Part shown: piece by piece, positions 42,714-53,103 of the stretch
Numbering within the stretch: the stretch's first letter is position 1
How the letters are laid out: the number at the start of each line of letters is the position of its first letter
Assembly: GCA_022428005.1 (NCBI GenBank)
Contig: JAKMDI010000012.1
Coordinates: forward strand, 1-64,000
Length of the DNA stretch: 64,000 bases
Reading direction: 5' to 3'
From: Flavobacteriaceae bacterium
Lineage (GTDB): Bacteria; Bacteroidota; Bacteroidia; Flavobacteriales; Flavobacteriaceae
The notes under the pieces: model-generated
What the model saw: only the letters and a program-made list of their open reading frames with translations
The model's database searches: none
What the model was told of the DNA's origin: nothing
Position numbers and translations under genes: made by a program

Positions 42714-43529
42714 TCAATCAAATTGGATTTCAAATGGGGCCTTTAAATTCTTAAACTTTTCTAGATCTACTTTGATCGAACCAATGGCCAAGTCTGCCTT
42801 GAGCCTAATGGGAATTTTATTCCCATCGTCGGTAATCCACAGTGTCACACTTTCTTGGGCTCTGAAGACCCGTCCTGATTGTACATAGGGGCGGAATTTC
42901 ATACATCTGATTTTTCCGAATTTTGTGTCTAAATTTTCTGTACCCAAGAATTTCATTTTGAAAACATAGTTTTCATAATCAAAAAACATATTGATGCTAA
43001 ATGATTCGTTTTGCTTTAGCTTTTTTTCTGGATAAAAAGCCCTCAGATAGTAGAAAGCCGATAAAAGATCTTGGGCGTTATCAGCAATTTCAAAACTACC
43101 TTTTTTGTTGTTTTCTAAATTGGATACATGTGCTAAATTCTGATCGTGATCAAAATTTATTTCAAGATTTTTGGTGTAACCCCCTTCGTTAATATCACGA
43201 ACAAACCAATAGGGGACTACCTTTTTTTCGTCAAAGTAAGTATCGTAATAGTCCTCAACTTTAAAAAACCACCGGGTTAATCCAGTTGTAGTTCCATAAC
43301 CTTTGGCGTGCAATACGGGAACACCATTTAAGGTGTCTTGACTGAGTTCTAAAGTGGCATAACTCGCATTGAAAAATCCGTAGTGGATTCTGAATTCAAA
43401 CCATTCTCCTGCCTTAAATGGAAGTTGTTTCTCGAGCGAGACATGAGTTTCATCGGACTGAGAAAAGCCAAAGACACCGATGGCCATCCACAATAATATC
43501 CAGATTTTATTTTTTTGTATTGACATCAC
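42714..43529 (-). CDS. DUF3108 domain protein
   Basis: The 271-residue exported protein (signal to GFSQS, about 24) has the DUF3108 pattern: PFKAGEWFEFRIHYGFFNASYATLEL, LHAKGYGTTTGLTRWFFKVEDYYDTY, and CMKFRPYVQSGRVF. The function is unknown; such proteins sit in the envelope. A -7 element TAATTTTG (43541-43534) lies a few bases before the start, so the mRNA may be nearly leaderless. Confidence 0.88.
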   Translation of the reverse strand: MMSIQKNKIWILLWMAIGVFGFSQSDETHVSLEKQLPFKAGEWFEFRIHYGFFNASYATLELSQDTLNGVPVLHAKGYGTTTGLTRWFFKVEDYYDTYFDEKKVVPYWFVRDINEGGYTKNLEINFDHDQNLAHVSNLENNKKGSFEIADNAQDLLSAFYYLRAFYPEKKLKQNESFSINMFFDYENYVFKMKFLGTENLDTKFGKIRCMKFRPYVQSGRVFRAQESVTLWITDDGNKIPIRLKADLAIGSIKVDLEKFKNLKAPFEIQFD

Positions 43530-43596
43530 TTTGCAAAATTAAATAAATGGTTGGATCACTCTTTTTTTTGGGGTTAAGAAAAAATAAAAACTGAAT

Positions 43597-45390
43597 TTAC
43601 AACTGCTGTAACTTTTGATAAATTTTAACACCCTTTGTTTTTCCAAGCAATTCAATTATTTCAGGTTTTGGGGCTGCTTTGATTCGTTTTAAAGATTTAA
43701 ATTCTTTGAGTAAGAGTTCTTTTGTTTTTGGACCAATTCCCTCTACCTGATCCAAAGGTGACGACAAGGCGTTCTTACTTCTAATTTTTCGATGTAGAGA
43801 AAGCCCAAAACGGTGCGCCTCATTTCTCAGTTGTTGGATTATCTTAAGGGTCTCGGATTTTTTATCCAGATACAGGGGGATGCTGTCCCCGGGATAATAT
43901 ATTTCCTCTAATCGTTTTGCAATACCAATGATGGAGATTGCCCCCCTCAAACCTAAACGATCAAGGCTTTTAACAGCAGAGGAAAGCTGTCCTTTTCCAC
44001 CGTCGATGACGATGAGTTGCGGCAGCGGTTGTCCTTCGTCAGACAGGCGTTTGTAACGGCGGTGAACAACCTCTTCCATGGAGGCAAAATCATCGGGACC
44101 CTCCACCGTTTTGATTTTAAAATGACGGTAGTCCTTTTTATAAGGCTTACCATTTCGAAATACTACGCATGCGGCAGTGGGGTTGGTACCTTGAATATTA
44201 GAATTATCAAAACACTCAATGTGGACCGGTTCATGAGGAAGTCTTAAGTCGGTTTTCATTTGATTCATCAAACGCTTTACATGCCGCTCAGGGTCAACAA
44301 TCTTCATTTGTTTAAAACGCTCCAAACGAAAAAATTTAGCATTTCTTTGAGATAAATCAACCAGTTTCTTTTTGTCACCCAATTTGGGGACCACGACTTT
44401 GATGTTTGATCCTAAATCAATCTTAAAAGGGAGGTAGATTTCCTTTGATTGGGCGTTAAATCGCTCCCGCAAGTCGATGATGGCCAATGCCAATATTTGC
44501 GCATCGGTTTCCTCCAATTTTTTCTTGATTTCCACAGTATGTGACCGAATTATAGAACCAAAAGCAACCTGAAAAAAATTAACGTAACCATAGCTTTCAT
44601 CCGAAATGATTGAAAAAACCTCCACATTACTGATTTTTGGATTTACCACGGTAGATTTGGCCTGGTAATTTTCCAAAGACTCCAATTTTTCTTTCACCTC
44701 TTGGGCCCTTTCAAATTCCTTCTGTTGGGAAAATTCTTCCATTTGGTTTTTAAACTGATTTAAAGACCTTCGAAAATTGCCTTTTACGAGCTCCTTTATG
44801 GCAGCAATATTTTGGTTGTATTCTTCCTCAGTTACTTTGCCCTCGCAAGGGGCCAAACAATTTCCAATATGGAACTCTAAACAAACCTTGTAAGATTTTT
44901 TTTTAATTTTTTCTTCAGAAAGATCGTAATTACAAGTTCGAATAGGATAAAGGCCTCGAATGAGCTCTAAAAGGGTATAAACTGTTTTGACATTTGGGTA
45001 GGGTCCAAAGTAGTCAGACCCGTCTCGAATCACTTTTCGGGTGCTGAATACACGGGGAAAAGGTTCTTTCTTGACGCAAATCCACGGATAAGTTTTGTCG
45101 TCTTTTAGGAGGATATTATATCGGGGGCGGTATTTTTTAATAAGATTATTTTCCAGCAGCAGGGCATCGACCTCAGTAGGCACCACTATGTGTTCCATAC
45201 GATGGATTTTCTTGACCAGAATTCTCGTCTTGGCATTGTCGTGAACTTTGTTAAAATAGGAGCTTACCCGCCGTTTTAAGTTTTTGGCTTTTCCTACATA
45301 GATAACGACATCATTTTTGTCATAATACTGATACACCCCAGGGTCAGAAGGCAATGTTTTGAGTTGGATTGTAATGGGTGCCGGTTCCAT
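43597..45390 (-). CDS. uvrC: Excinuclease ABC subunit C
   Basis: The 597-residue protein has the domains in order: GIY-YIG nuclease (about 10-95: GVYQYYDKND, YVGKAKNLKRR), a cysteine cluster (CLEFHIGNCLAPCEG), UVR motif (about 205-240), RNase H-like endonuclease (ECFDNSNIQGT, IDGGKGQL), and helix-hairpin-helix at the end (VEGIGPKTKELLL). It makes both incisions in nucleotide excision repair. It is divergent from the 5-FCL enzyme gene. Confidence 0.97.
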   Translation of the reverse strand: MEPAPITIQLKTLPSDPGVYQYYDKNDVVIYVGKAKNLKRRVSSYFNKVHDNAKTRILVKKIHRMEHIVVPTEVDALLLENNLIKKYRPRYNILLKDDKTYPWICVKKEPFPRVFSTRKVIRDGSDYFGPYPNVKTVYTLLELIRGLYPIRTCNYDLSEEKIKKKSYKVCLEFHIGNCLAPCEGKVTEEEYNQNIAAIKELVKGNFRRSLNQFKNQMEEFSQQKEFERAQEVKEKLESLENYQAKSTVVNPKISNVEVFSIISDESYGYVNFFQVAFGSIIRSHTVEIKKKLEETDAQILALAIIDLRERFNAQSKEIYLPFKIDLGSNIKVVVPKLGDKKKLVDLSQRNAKFFRLERFKQMKIVDPERHVKRLMNQMKTDLRLPHEPVHIECFDNSNIQGTNPTAACVVFRNGKPYKKDYRHFKIKTVEGPDDFASMEEVVHRRYKRLSDEGQPLPQLIVIDGGKGQLSSAVKSLDRLGLRGAISIIGIAKRLEEIYYPGDSIPLYLDKKSETLKIIQQLRNEAHRFGLSLHRKIRSKNALSSPLDQVEGIGPKTKELLLKEFKSLKRIKAAPKPEIIELLGKTKGVKIYQKLQQL

Positions 45391-45476
45391 AGGGCGAAGT
45401 TACACTTTTCTTTAGGCATAATAAAAAGTCCCCAGATGCTATAATATCCTTAATTTTAAATTCAAAACAGATCGAT

Positions 45477-46046
45477 TTGAATACCAAATTTTCTTTAAGA
45501 GCTGACTTTCAGAAGCGTAGGGATGCACTCGAGGAATCTCAAATTTCGGATTTTAGTATAGAAATTTGCAATCGATGTCTCTCACTCGATATCTGGGACC
45601 ATTCTATTTATCACCTTTTTTTGAGTTCAGAAAAAAATAAAGAAGTGGATACCACTTACCTGCTTTCCGTAATTCAAGGAAAGGACAAACAAGCAGTCAT
45701 TCCAAAAGTGATTTCAAAGGAAACTTTAGCGCATTTTTTATTGACCGATCAAACCCCCCTTAAAGTAAACCGATGGGGCATTCCCGAACCCATTGCTGGG
45801 ATCACAGTTACCCCTCAGCAAATAGAAGTTGTTTTTGTTCCCTTGTTGGCATTGGACAAACGAGGGCACCGAGTGGGGTACGGAAAAGGTTTCTATGACC
45901 GTTTTTTAGCGCAATGCTCGGCTCAAGTAATAAAGGTAGGGTTGTCTTTTTTTGAACCTATTTCTGAAATAAAAGATACGGACAAATTTGATATCCCCTT
46001 GGATTACGCCGTCACGCCTTCGGCAGTATTTAAATTTTCTGAATAA
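45477..46046 (+). CDS. 5-formyltetrahydrofolate cyclo-ligase
   Basis: The 189-residue protein has the 5-FCL signature VFVPLLALDKRGHRVGYGKGFYDRFL and an N-terminal basic helix (RADFQKRRDALEE). It starts with TTG; no ATG lies nearby in frame. It makes 5,10-methenyl-THF with ATP. It faces lspA, about 50 bases from its stop. Confidence 0.95.
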   Translation: MNTKFSLRADFQKRRDALEESQISDFSIEICNRCLSLDIWDHSIYHLFLSSEKNKEVDTTYLLSVIQGKDKQAVIPKVISKETLAHFLLTDQTPLKVNRWGIPEPIAGITVTPQQIEVVFVPLLALDKRGHRVGYGKGFYDRFLAQCSAQVIKVGLSFFEPISEIKDTDKFDIPLDYAVTPSAVFKFSE

Positions 46047-46094
46047 ATTGAATCTGTGATTTTACAAAATAAAAGTGTAAAAACTTGGTCGAAC

Positions 46095-46760
46095 TTACTT
46101 TTTGGAAGTGGAATTTCCAAAAATTTTCTTGTTGAAAACAATTAATATTCCTACCCCAGTGCTAATGGCCGTATCTGCTATATTAAAAACGTATTGGAAA
46201 AAAGTATATTGTTGTCCGCCTATCCAAGGCATCCAATCTGGCCAATTCCAACTCACCAGTGGAAATTGTAGCATGTCCACCACATGACCTTGAAAGATGG
46301 GAGCATAACCACCATTTTCAGGAAATAATGTAGCCACTTGACCGTAGCTGTGGGAAAAAATCATACCGTAAAAAACAGAGTCAATTATATTGCCCAATGC
46401 TCCAGCAAAAATCAAACACAACGCCCACCGGAAAAGATTTGCGCTTTCTTTACGAATATTGTCCAACAGCCAATATCCAATCCCAAGAATGGCGACCAAA
46501 CGGAATATTGTTAAGAATAATTTAGCTGTTTTATCGGAGAAAAAAGGCAAAAAGTCATTGAGCTTTGCGCCCATCGCCATCCCTTTGTTTTCGACAAAAA
46601 GTAATTTGAAAAATCCCCAATCTACAATTGCATTGCTGCCATAGAGGGAGAGCGGGTAATTGAGTTTGATAAAAATTTTAGACCCCTGGTCTAACATCAG
46701 CAGTGAAAAAATAATGACTGTTGCTGTGAAGAGGTTGATATTGGAGACCCTAAAATTCAA
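46095..46760 (-). CDS. lspA: Lipoprotein signal peptidase
   Basis: The 221-residue inner-membrane protein has four membrane segments and the two catalytic aspartates: GALGNIIDSVFYG and FNIADTAIS. It is longer than the usual 160 residues, because about 50 residues (HSYGQVATLFPENGGY to WIGGQQYTFF) are inserted between the aspartates, on the periplasmic side. I have seen such insertions in Bacteroidota LspA. It follows the DksA-like gene in an ileS-dksA-lspA unit. Confidence 0.95.
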   Translation of the reverse strand: MNFRVSNINLFTATVIIFSLLMLDQGSKIFIKLNYPLSLYGSNAIVDWGFFKLLFVENKGMAMGAKLNDFLPFFSDKTAKLFLTIFRLVAILGIGYWLLDNIRKESANLFRWALCLIFAGALGNIIDSVFYGMIFSHSYGQVATLFPENGGYAPIFQGHVVDMLQFPLVSWNWPDWMPWIGGQQYTFFQYVFNIADTAISTGVGILIVFNKKIFGNSTSKK

Positions 46761-46763
46761 AGG

Positions 46764-47147
46764 TTATTTTTGAATATTTTTGGCTTCGATACTCAAGGTA
46801 GCGTGCGGCACGAGTAACAATCTTTTCTTGTTGATTAGTTTTCCTGTAACCCGGCAAACACCGTAGGTTTTGTTTTCAATACGAATCATTGCATTCTTGA
46901 GGTCACGAATGAATTTTTCCTGACGAATGGCCAATTGCGTATTGGCTTCTTTGGACATGGTTTCCGAACCTTCCTCAAAAGCCTTAAAAGTTGGTGAGGT
47001 GTCTTCTGTACCGTTATTTCCATCATTCATATAGGCACTTCTCAACAGCTCCAAATCAGCCTGAGCTTTGGTAATCTTATCTTCGATTAGGATTTTGAAC
47101 TCGTCCAAATCCTTGTCGGAATATCGAGCTTTTATCTCTTTAGCCAT
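46764..47147 (-). CDS. TraR/DksA family protein with degenerate zinc finger
   Basis: The 127-residue protein has the coiled-coil start and a C-terminal YGVCRVTGKLINKKRL stretch. The four-cysteine zinc finger of classical DksA is not kept: only one Cys is seen (C97 in GVCRVTG). Flavobacterial relatives share this form. It probably binds RNA polymerase in the secondary channel. It lies 1 base after ileS in the same unit. Confidence 0.9.
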   Translation of the reverse strand: MAKEIKARYSDKDLDEFKILIEDKITKAQADLELLRSAYMNDGNNGTEDTSPTFKAFEEGSETMSKEANTQLAIRQEKFIRDLKNAMIRIENKTYGVCRVTGKLINKKRLLLVPHATLSIEAKNIQK

Positions 47148-47148
47148 T

Positions 47149-50100
47149 TTATATTTTTTTAATGGTTATTTGTGCTTTTATAAGGTCAAATACAACTTCG
47201 TTTCCATCTTCTAAATCATCATTGAATTCAATATTTTCAGCCAGGGTTTCAGAACAAATATAAGCGTTGTTTTTATTTATTTTTTCTTTTAAAGATGGGT
47301 CCGCCAAAAAGGTGATAATAATCCTATCCGTGACCGCTAAACCAGCTTCTTTTCTTATATTTTGAATGCGATTGACCAACTCTCTTGCAATGCCTTCATC
47401 GATCAAATCTTCTGTTAGAGAGACGTCCAAAGCAACCGTAATACCATTGCCGTGAGCAACCCCCCAGCCTTCAATATCTTTTGACGATATTTCTACCTCG
47501 CCAAGCTCTAAATTAATCTTTTTTTCATTAAGACTAATATTAATTTTTCCTGTCTCCTCCAAGGTCTTGATCTCCTTTTCTCCAAAAGAATTGATGATGG
47601 CTACAACCCTTCCCATCTCTTTTCCAAACCGAGGCCCTAATAGCTTAAAGTTGGGTTTTATTTCTTTGACCAAAATATTACTGTCATCGTCGATAAGCTC
47701 TATAGATTTGACATTAATTTCTGAGCGAACTTGAGGTATTATTTTTTCTATTTGTTCTTTCTCTTTCTTTCCGCTCACAGCAATCATAAGTGATTGAAGC
47801 GGTTGACGCACCTTTATCTGTTCTTTTTTACGAAGGGATAACGCCAGAGAAGTAATGTTTCTTGCAGTGTTGATTTGGTTTTCTAATGCGCTATCTATTG
47901 CCTTTTGGTCGACTTCTGGAAAAAGAGATAAATGGACAGAAAGGTGCTTGTCGGTCACCGTCTTTTCAGTCAGGTTTTGGTAGAGCTGGTCGCAATAAAA
48001 AGGCGCCACTGGAGCTGCCAACTGGCTAACTTTTATCAAGCATTCCCAAAGGGTTTGGTAGGCGGCAATTTTATCTTTTTGATATTCCCCTTTCCAAAAT
48101 CTTCTCCGGGATAATCTCACGTACCAATTGCTCAATTTTTCCTGAACAAAATCGGAAATGGCACGGGTGGCTTTCGTAGGTTCATAATCTTCATAGTAGG
48201 CGTCAACATTACCGATCAAACTATTCAATTCGGACAAAATCCAACGGTCCAATTCAGAGCGTTCCTCCAAAAGTATAGCAGCTTCTTCATTTTTAAAACC
48301 GTCGATGTTGGCGTACAAACTAAAGAATGAATAGGTATTGTGCAGGGTGCCAAAAAATTTTCGCTGAACCTCTCCAATTCCCTCTGTATCAAATTTTAGA
48401 TTATCCCAAGGATTGGCATTAGAAATCATGTACCATCGGGTTGCATCTGCACCATAACGGTCAATCGTTTCAAAAGGGTCAACTGCATTTCCCAGTCGCT
48501 TGGACATTTTTTGTCCATTTTTGTCTAAAACGAGTCCATTTGAGATGACATTTTTATAGGATAGGTCATCAAAAACCAATGTGCTGATCGCGTGTAAGGT
48601 GTAGAACCAACCTCTGGTCTGATCTACTCCCTCTGCAATATAGTCGGCCGGGAAATGGGAGCCGCCCTCCACTTTTTCCTTGTTTTCAAAGGGGTAGTGC
48701 CATTGGGCATAGGGCATAGCGCCAGAGTCAAACCATACATCGATTAGGTCTTTTTCTCGATACATTGGTTGCCCTAATTCATCCGTCAATACTATGTCAT
48801 CAACGATGTGTTTGTGAAGGTCTATCTTGTTATAATTTTCATCACTCATTTCCCCAGGCACAAAATCTGCAAATGGATTTTCGCTCATTAGCCCTTTTTC
48901 TATCGACTTTTCTATTGCTTGGTACAATTCTGCCACAGATCCAATGACTTTGGTTGAAAGGCCGTCCTCAGTTCTCCATACAGGAAGGGGAATTCCCCAG
49001 AATCGCGACCTCGAAAGGTTCCAATCATTTGCATTGGCCAGCCAGTTTCCAAAACGTCCCGTTCCGGTAGATTTTGGCTTCCAATTTATCGCTTCATTCA
49101 AGGCCGTCAATCGCTCTTTTACATCGGTTACTTTGATAAACCAGGAGTCCAGAGGATAATACAAAATAGGCTTATCGGTCCTCCAACAATTGGGATAGCT
49201 GTGAACGTATTTTTCTACTTTAAACGCCTTGTTCTCTTCCTTGAGCCGAATGGCAATCTGAACATCTACAGATTTTTCAGGTACCTTACCCTCATCGTAG
49301 TATTCGTTTTTTACATACTGACCTGCTAAAGCACCCATAGCAGGGATAAATTTGCCTTGCAAATCAACCAGTGGTACTTTGTTTTTATTTTCATCCTGGA
49401 TTAACATAGGGGGAACCTCTGGAATCGCCTCTTTGGCAACCTTGGCATCGTCAGCTCCAAATGTGGGCGCCGTATGAACAATTCCAGTTCCATCTTCCGT
49501 AGTAACGAAATCTCCTAAAATAACCCGATATGCATTTTCTGGATGGTCAACAGGTAGGGGTGCATCCTGCCATAATTTTTCGTAACGAATGTTGAGCAGG
49601 TCTTTTCCCAACAGCGTCTTTTCTATGAAATAAGGAATTTTATCATTGGTATTTTCAGGCCGTTCAAATTCAGATAAACTGCCTACAGCGGAGTATTTTC
49701 CAGAAAATTGTTTATCGACTAAGGCCTTGGCCATAACAACCCTTACCGGTTCAAATGTGTATTGATTGAAGGTATGAATGACCACATATTCAATCTTGGG
49801 CCCAACTGTCAATGCCGTATTAGAGGGCAAGGTCCATGGCGTGGTCGTCCAAGCTAAAAAATAAAGCGGTACCTCCGCTTGAAGTGCTTTCGGTAGGGAA
49901 ACTTTTATGGTTTTGAATTGAGCAGTAACGGTGGTATCGCTGACCTCTTGGTAGGTTCCAGGTTGATTTAACTCGTGCGAACTAAGTCCCGTTCCGGCCT
50001 TGGGCGAATAGGGCTGAATCGTATATCCTTTGTACAATAGATTCTTTTCATAGATCTGTTTGAGCAGCCACCATACTGACTCCATGTATTTGGAGGTATA

Positions 50101-50550
50101 GGTGACATAGGGATCGTCCATGTCAACCCAATATCCCATCACCTGTGTCAATTGGTTCCAAACATGGGTGTATTTCATAACCGCTTCTTTACAAGCGCTA
50201 TTGTACTTCTCCACCGAAATCGTTTTGCCAATATCATCTTTGGTAATCCCAAGCGCCTTTTCAACCCCGAGCTCTACTGGCAATCCGTGGGTATCCCAAC
50301 CGGCTTTTCGCTTGACTTGGAAACCTTTTTGAGTTTTGTAACGGCAAAATATGTCTTTGATCGTTCTGGCCATAACGTGATGAATGCCCGGCATTCCGTT
50401 GGCAGAAGGAGGACCCTCATAAAAAATAAAAGAGGGATGGTTTTCTCGCTCAGAGATACTCTTGTCAAAAATCTGCTGCCTTTCCCAGAAATTCATAATT
50501 TCTTCAGAAATTTTTGGCAAATCCAGACGTTTGTACTCCTTGAAAACCAT
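47149..50550 (-). CDS. ileS: Isoleucyl-tRNA synthetase
   Basis: The 1133-residue class I enzyme has the HIGH-like MPGIHHVMART, the CP1 editing domain (TTTPWTLPSNTAL and GTGIVHTAPTFGADD), KMSKRLGNAVDP, and a C-terminal anticodon-binding and accessory region. It charges tRNA-Ile. It is the first gene of the ileS-dksA-like-lspA unit. Confidence 0.97.
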   Translation of the reverse strand: MVFKEYKRLDLPKISEEIMNFWERQQIFDKSISERENHPSFIFYEGPPSANGMPGIHHVMARTIKDIFCRYKTQKGFQVKRKAGWDTHGLPVELGVEKALGITKDDIGKTISVEKYNSACKEAVMKYTHVWNQLTQVMGYWVDMDDPYVTYTSKYMESVWWLLKQIYEKNLLYKGYTIQPYSPKAGTGLSSHELNQPGTYQEVSDTTVTAQFKTIKVSLPKALQAEVPLYFLAWTTTPWTLPSNTALTVGPKIEYVVIHTFNQYTFEPVRVVMAKALVDKQFSGKYSAVGSLSEFERPENTNDKIPYFIEKTLLGKDLLNIRYEKLWQDAPLPVDHPENAYRVILGDFVTTEDGTGIVHTAPTFGADDAKVAKEAIPEVPPMLIQDENKNKVPLVDLQGKFIPAMGALAGQYVKNEYYDEGKVPEKSVDVQIAIRLKEENKAFKVEKYVHSYPNCWRTDKPILYYPLDSWFIKVTDVKERLTALNEAINWKPKSTGTGRFGNWLANANDWNLSRSRFWGIPLPVWRTEDGLSTKVIGSVAELYQAIEKSIEKGLMSENPFADFVPGEMSDENYNKIDLHKHIVDDIVLTDELGQPMYREKDLIDVWFDSGAMPYAQWHYPFENKEKVEGGSHFPADYIAEGVDQTRGWFYTLHAISTLVFDDLSYKNVISNGLVLDKNGQKMSKRLGNAVDPFETIDRYGADATRWYMISNANPWDNLKFDTEGIGEVQRKFFGTLHNTYSFFSLYANIDGFKNEEAAILLEERSELDRWILSELNSLIGNVDAYYEDYEPTKATRAISDFVQEKLSNWYVRLSRRRFWKGEYQKDKIAAYQTLWECLIKVSQLAAPVAPFYCDQLYQNLTEKTVTDKHLSVHLSLFPEVDQKAIDSALENQINTARNITSLALSLRKKEQIKVRQPLQSLMIAVSGKKEKEQIEKIIPQVRSEINVKSIELIDDDSNILVKEIKPNFKLLGPRFGKEMGRVVAIINSFGEKEIKTLEETGKINISLNEKKINLELGEVEISSKDIEGWGVAHGNGITVALDVSLTEDLIDEGIARELVNRIQNIRKEAGLAVTDRIIITFLADPSLKEKINKNNAYICSETLAENIEFNDDLEDGNEVVFDLIKAQITIKKI

Positions 50551-50607
50551 TTTGGATTGGGTTATTAAAGATGCGAAATTAAGGATTTTAGGTAAAAAAA
50601 AAGGATT

Positions 50608-53103
50608 TTAAAACTTTACCTTGATTCCAAACTGTAAACTTCTTCCTTCACTGGAGATACCGGAGGCAAACGTTCTGTAGTGAAGGTCAAAAATATTCTT
50701 GAGTCCTAAATTAAAAACTACGTCTTTTTTAAACTCATACTGTGCCAAGAGCGACCATGTGCTCCAGGAGGGCATGCCAAAAAAACGATCCACATCATTT
50801 AAGGCTTGTGGATTTATAAGTGGGGTTTCAATGAGTCCATCTTCTCCCCCCCAACTGTATTGACTGGGAGACTTGGCTTCACTAAATCTCCATATAAGAA
50901 GGGATCTGAGCTTTTTTCTTTTGTGCGTAAGGGTAAAGGTCCCAAACAATGGAGCAATTGAGGGCATGGGGCCATAATCAGAGTTTTTATCAGCGGTGGT
51001 ATAAGTTATTCCACCACTAAGATCAATTGGATTGCTGATCACCCATCGGCCTTCCAATGTACCACCATAAATGAATCGATTGCCTAAATTTTTATTGGCT
51101 TGCGTCAATACTTCCTCGCCATTGTACAAAATGGTATTTTCACTCAGCGTGCTTTGATCCGAGAAAACAATAAAGTCCGATCGTACTATATGACGAGAAA
51201 CCAAAGTGGTAAAACTTCTCAACTCAATGAAGTTTTGATGGTCGGTGGAATTATATTTTAAGCCAGCTTCAAAGCTGTATGCATATTCAGGTTTTAAAAA
51301 TGAATTGGGAACCAATAACACGCCATTGCTCTCCCGTATCTTTCCAATATCATCTATGTTGGGGTTTCTAAACCCACTGGAAAACAAACCATTGAATTGC
51401 CAGTTTTCATCGGGGCAATAGGTCATGGCCAAGGTATAGGTCAAAGCCCTTGAATCCAATTCCAACTCAGTCAGTAGTTTGTCTACCAATGCCGTTTCAT
51501 TCCAACGGGCAATTATTTTTGAACGTGTCAGCCGTAATCCACCATTGAGTGTTAAGCGCTTATTGGCTTTGAAAATCCAATTCAAATAACCCGCAAAGCT
51601 CGCAGCGCTACTCCCACGACTTGGGTATCGGGAGGGAATAAGTACTCTGTTGTTAAAACCAATGATCTCACCAGCGTTAACAACTAAATCTTGAGAAAAG
51701 CCATTGGAGTCGATTTGGTTAAGTGTCCATTCTAAACCGTAGGAAAAGGAATGCGCCTCTGCCAGATTTCCATAGAAATCTGCGTTTACGCTAAATACAT
51801 CCACCTTTTCAATCTGATGTGAACGGGTCAAACTTCCAAACTTTCGGTTGACTCTCGACTCCTCTAAATTTTGGTATGCAGCAGTGAGGGTTCCTTTTTT
51901 AAGCCAGTTTTTTCCCGAGAAAAATTTCAATTGGGGCGAAAAGAAAAACCTTTTTTGAGGGCCATAATACCACTCGCTAAAACGAAGCAAGTCACTGCGC
52001 TCCTCCACAAGTTTATCATATCGATCAATATCGGACGACTCCGAATACTGAAGATTTACATTGAAAACCATGTCGCGGGGAAGACGAAATAGAAATTTTT
52101 GAAAAACATCAATCTGATCGTATGCGGTGTTTTTTTGGATATTTGGATCTGAATTTGGAGTGGGCGCCTCAGCATATTTATCCCTGCTGTTACGCGAATA
52201 AGTGGGGGTTAATCCCCAATCTGGAAACCCGTGTTTCCTGTTTTTTCCAATTCTAATATCTCCAAAATTAGAATAACTTACACTGGTCAAGCTTCCCCAA
52301 TTTTTACGGCTGTAAGACGTGCTCACATTGTTTACAAGAGCGCTGTTTGCATGGTTAAAGGTGGAGGAAAATTCTGATTGAACTGTTTTTTTTCTGTTTA
52401 GCTGTGGCGACTTTGTATAATAATGAATTACTCCCCCCAATGCATCTGAGCCATACCCAACAGAGGAAGAACCAAAAGTGACTTCCACCCTTTCAATATT
52501 GTGAGGGTCAATGGTAATCGCGTTTTGAAGGTGTCCCGAACGGTAGATCGCATTATTCATTCTCACACCATCCACAACAATTAACACTCGATTGGCCTCA
52601 AAACCTCTTAAATTTGGGCTTCCCCCACCGCCTTGAGATTTCTGTATCCTGATGTTGGGATTGATTTCTAGAATATCTGCCCCAGTAGCCATAGCCACCA
52701 CCTCAATTTGTTTTTCAGATATTACCCCAACTTGTTCTGCAATTTTATCCCGGGTGGACTGGGATCTCGCTACCGAAAGAACCACTTCTTCTAATGCCTC
52801 CTCTTCCGAGGTCATTTTGATTATACTTTTTCCTTGAAGAATTTCAAGGGTAGAAATTTCTTTTGGCTGGTAGCCCAACAGATAAAAATTGATCTTTCCG
52901 TCTTTTGGAAAATTAGATAGGGAAGCCCTCCCTAAACTATCAGTCAGGATATAATTCCTTCTGTTTTCTGAAAACACGGCAACGTTTTCGAGAGGATCAC
53001 CATTACTCCCATCTTCCACAAATACTTCTTGACCCAGCAGATTGCCCATCGTCAAAAAGAGAAATAATAATACAATAAGAGGGGGCTTATCGAAAAATTT
53101 CAT
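50608..53103 (-). CDS. TonB-dependent receptor (heme/iron type)
   Basis: The 831-residue outer-membrane protein has a signal peptide, a short carboxypeptidase-like domain (about 25-85), a plug (about 115-230: ADILEINPNIRIQKSQGGGGSPNLRGFEANRVLIVVDG is in part the plug motif) with SVGYGSDALGGVIHY, then a barrel ending FGIKVKF. It resembles hemin or siderophore receptors. Its start overlaps the recO stop by 17 bases, which is unusual for a receptor; the ligand is not clear. Confidence 0.88.
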   Translation of the reverse strand: MKFFDKPPLIVLLFLFLTMGNLLGQEVFVEDGSNGDPLENVAVFSENRRNYILTDSLGRASLSNFPKDGKINFYLLGYQPKEISTLEILQGKSIIKMTSEEEALEEVVLSVARSQSTRDKIAEQVGVISEKQIEVVAMATGADILEINPNIRIQKSQGGGGSPNLRGFEANRVLIVVDGVRMNNAIYRSGHLQNAITIDPHNIERVEVTFGSSSVGYGSDALGGVIHYYTKSPQLNRKKTVQSEFSSTFNHANSALVNNVSTSYSRKNWGSLTSVSYSNFGDIRIGKNRKHGFPDWGLTPTYSRNSRDKYAEAPTPNSDPNIQKNTAYDQIDVFQKFLFRLPRDMVFNVNLQYSESSDIDRYDKLVEERSDLLRFSEWYYGPQKRFFFSPQLKFFSGKNWLKKGTLTAAYQNLEESRVNRKFGSLTRSHQIEKVDVFSVNADFYGNLAEAHSFSYGLEWTLNQIDSNGFSQDLVVNAGEIIGFNNRVLIPSRYPSRGSSAASFAGYLNWIFKANKRLTLNGGLRLTRSKIIARWNETALVDKLLTELELDSRALTYTLAMTYCPDENWQFNGLFSSGFRNPNIDDIGKIRESNGVLLVPNSFLKPEYAYSFEAGLKYNSTDHQNFIELRSFTTLVSRHIVRSDFIVFSDQSTLSENTILYNGEEVLTQANKNLGNRFIYGGTLEGRWVISNPIDLSGGITYTTADKNSDYGPMPSIAPLFGTFTLTHKRKKLRSLLIWRFSEAKSPSQYSWGGEDGLIETPLINPQALNDVDRFFGMPSWSTWSLLAQYEFKKDVVFNLGLKNIFDLHYRTFASGISSEGRSLQFGIKVKF

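Noticed and set aside
46060-46082. TTTTACA...TGTAAAA hairpin between the 5-FCL gene and lspA
   Set aside because: AT-only stem without a T-run; too weak to call a terminator.
50152-50568. 138-codon frame antisense to the ileS start
   Set aside because: Same reason: it covers the conserved HIGH region of ileS, which explains its length.
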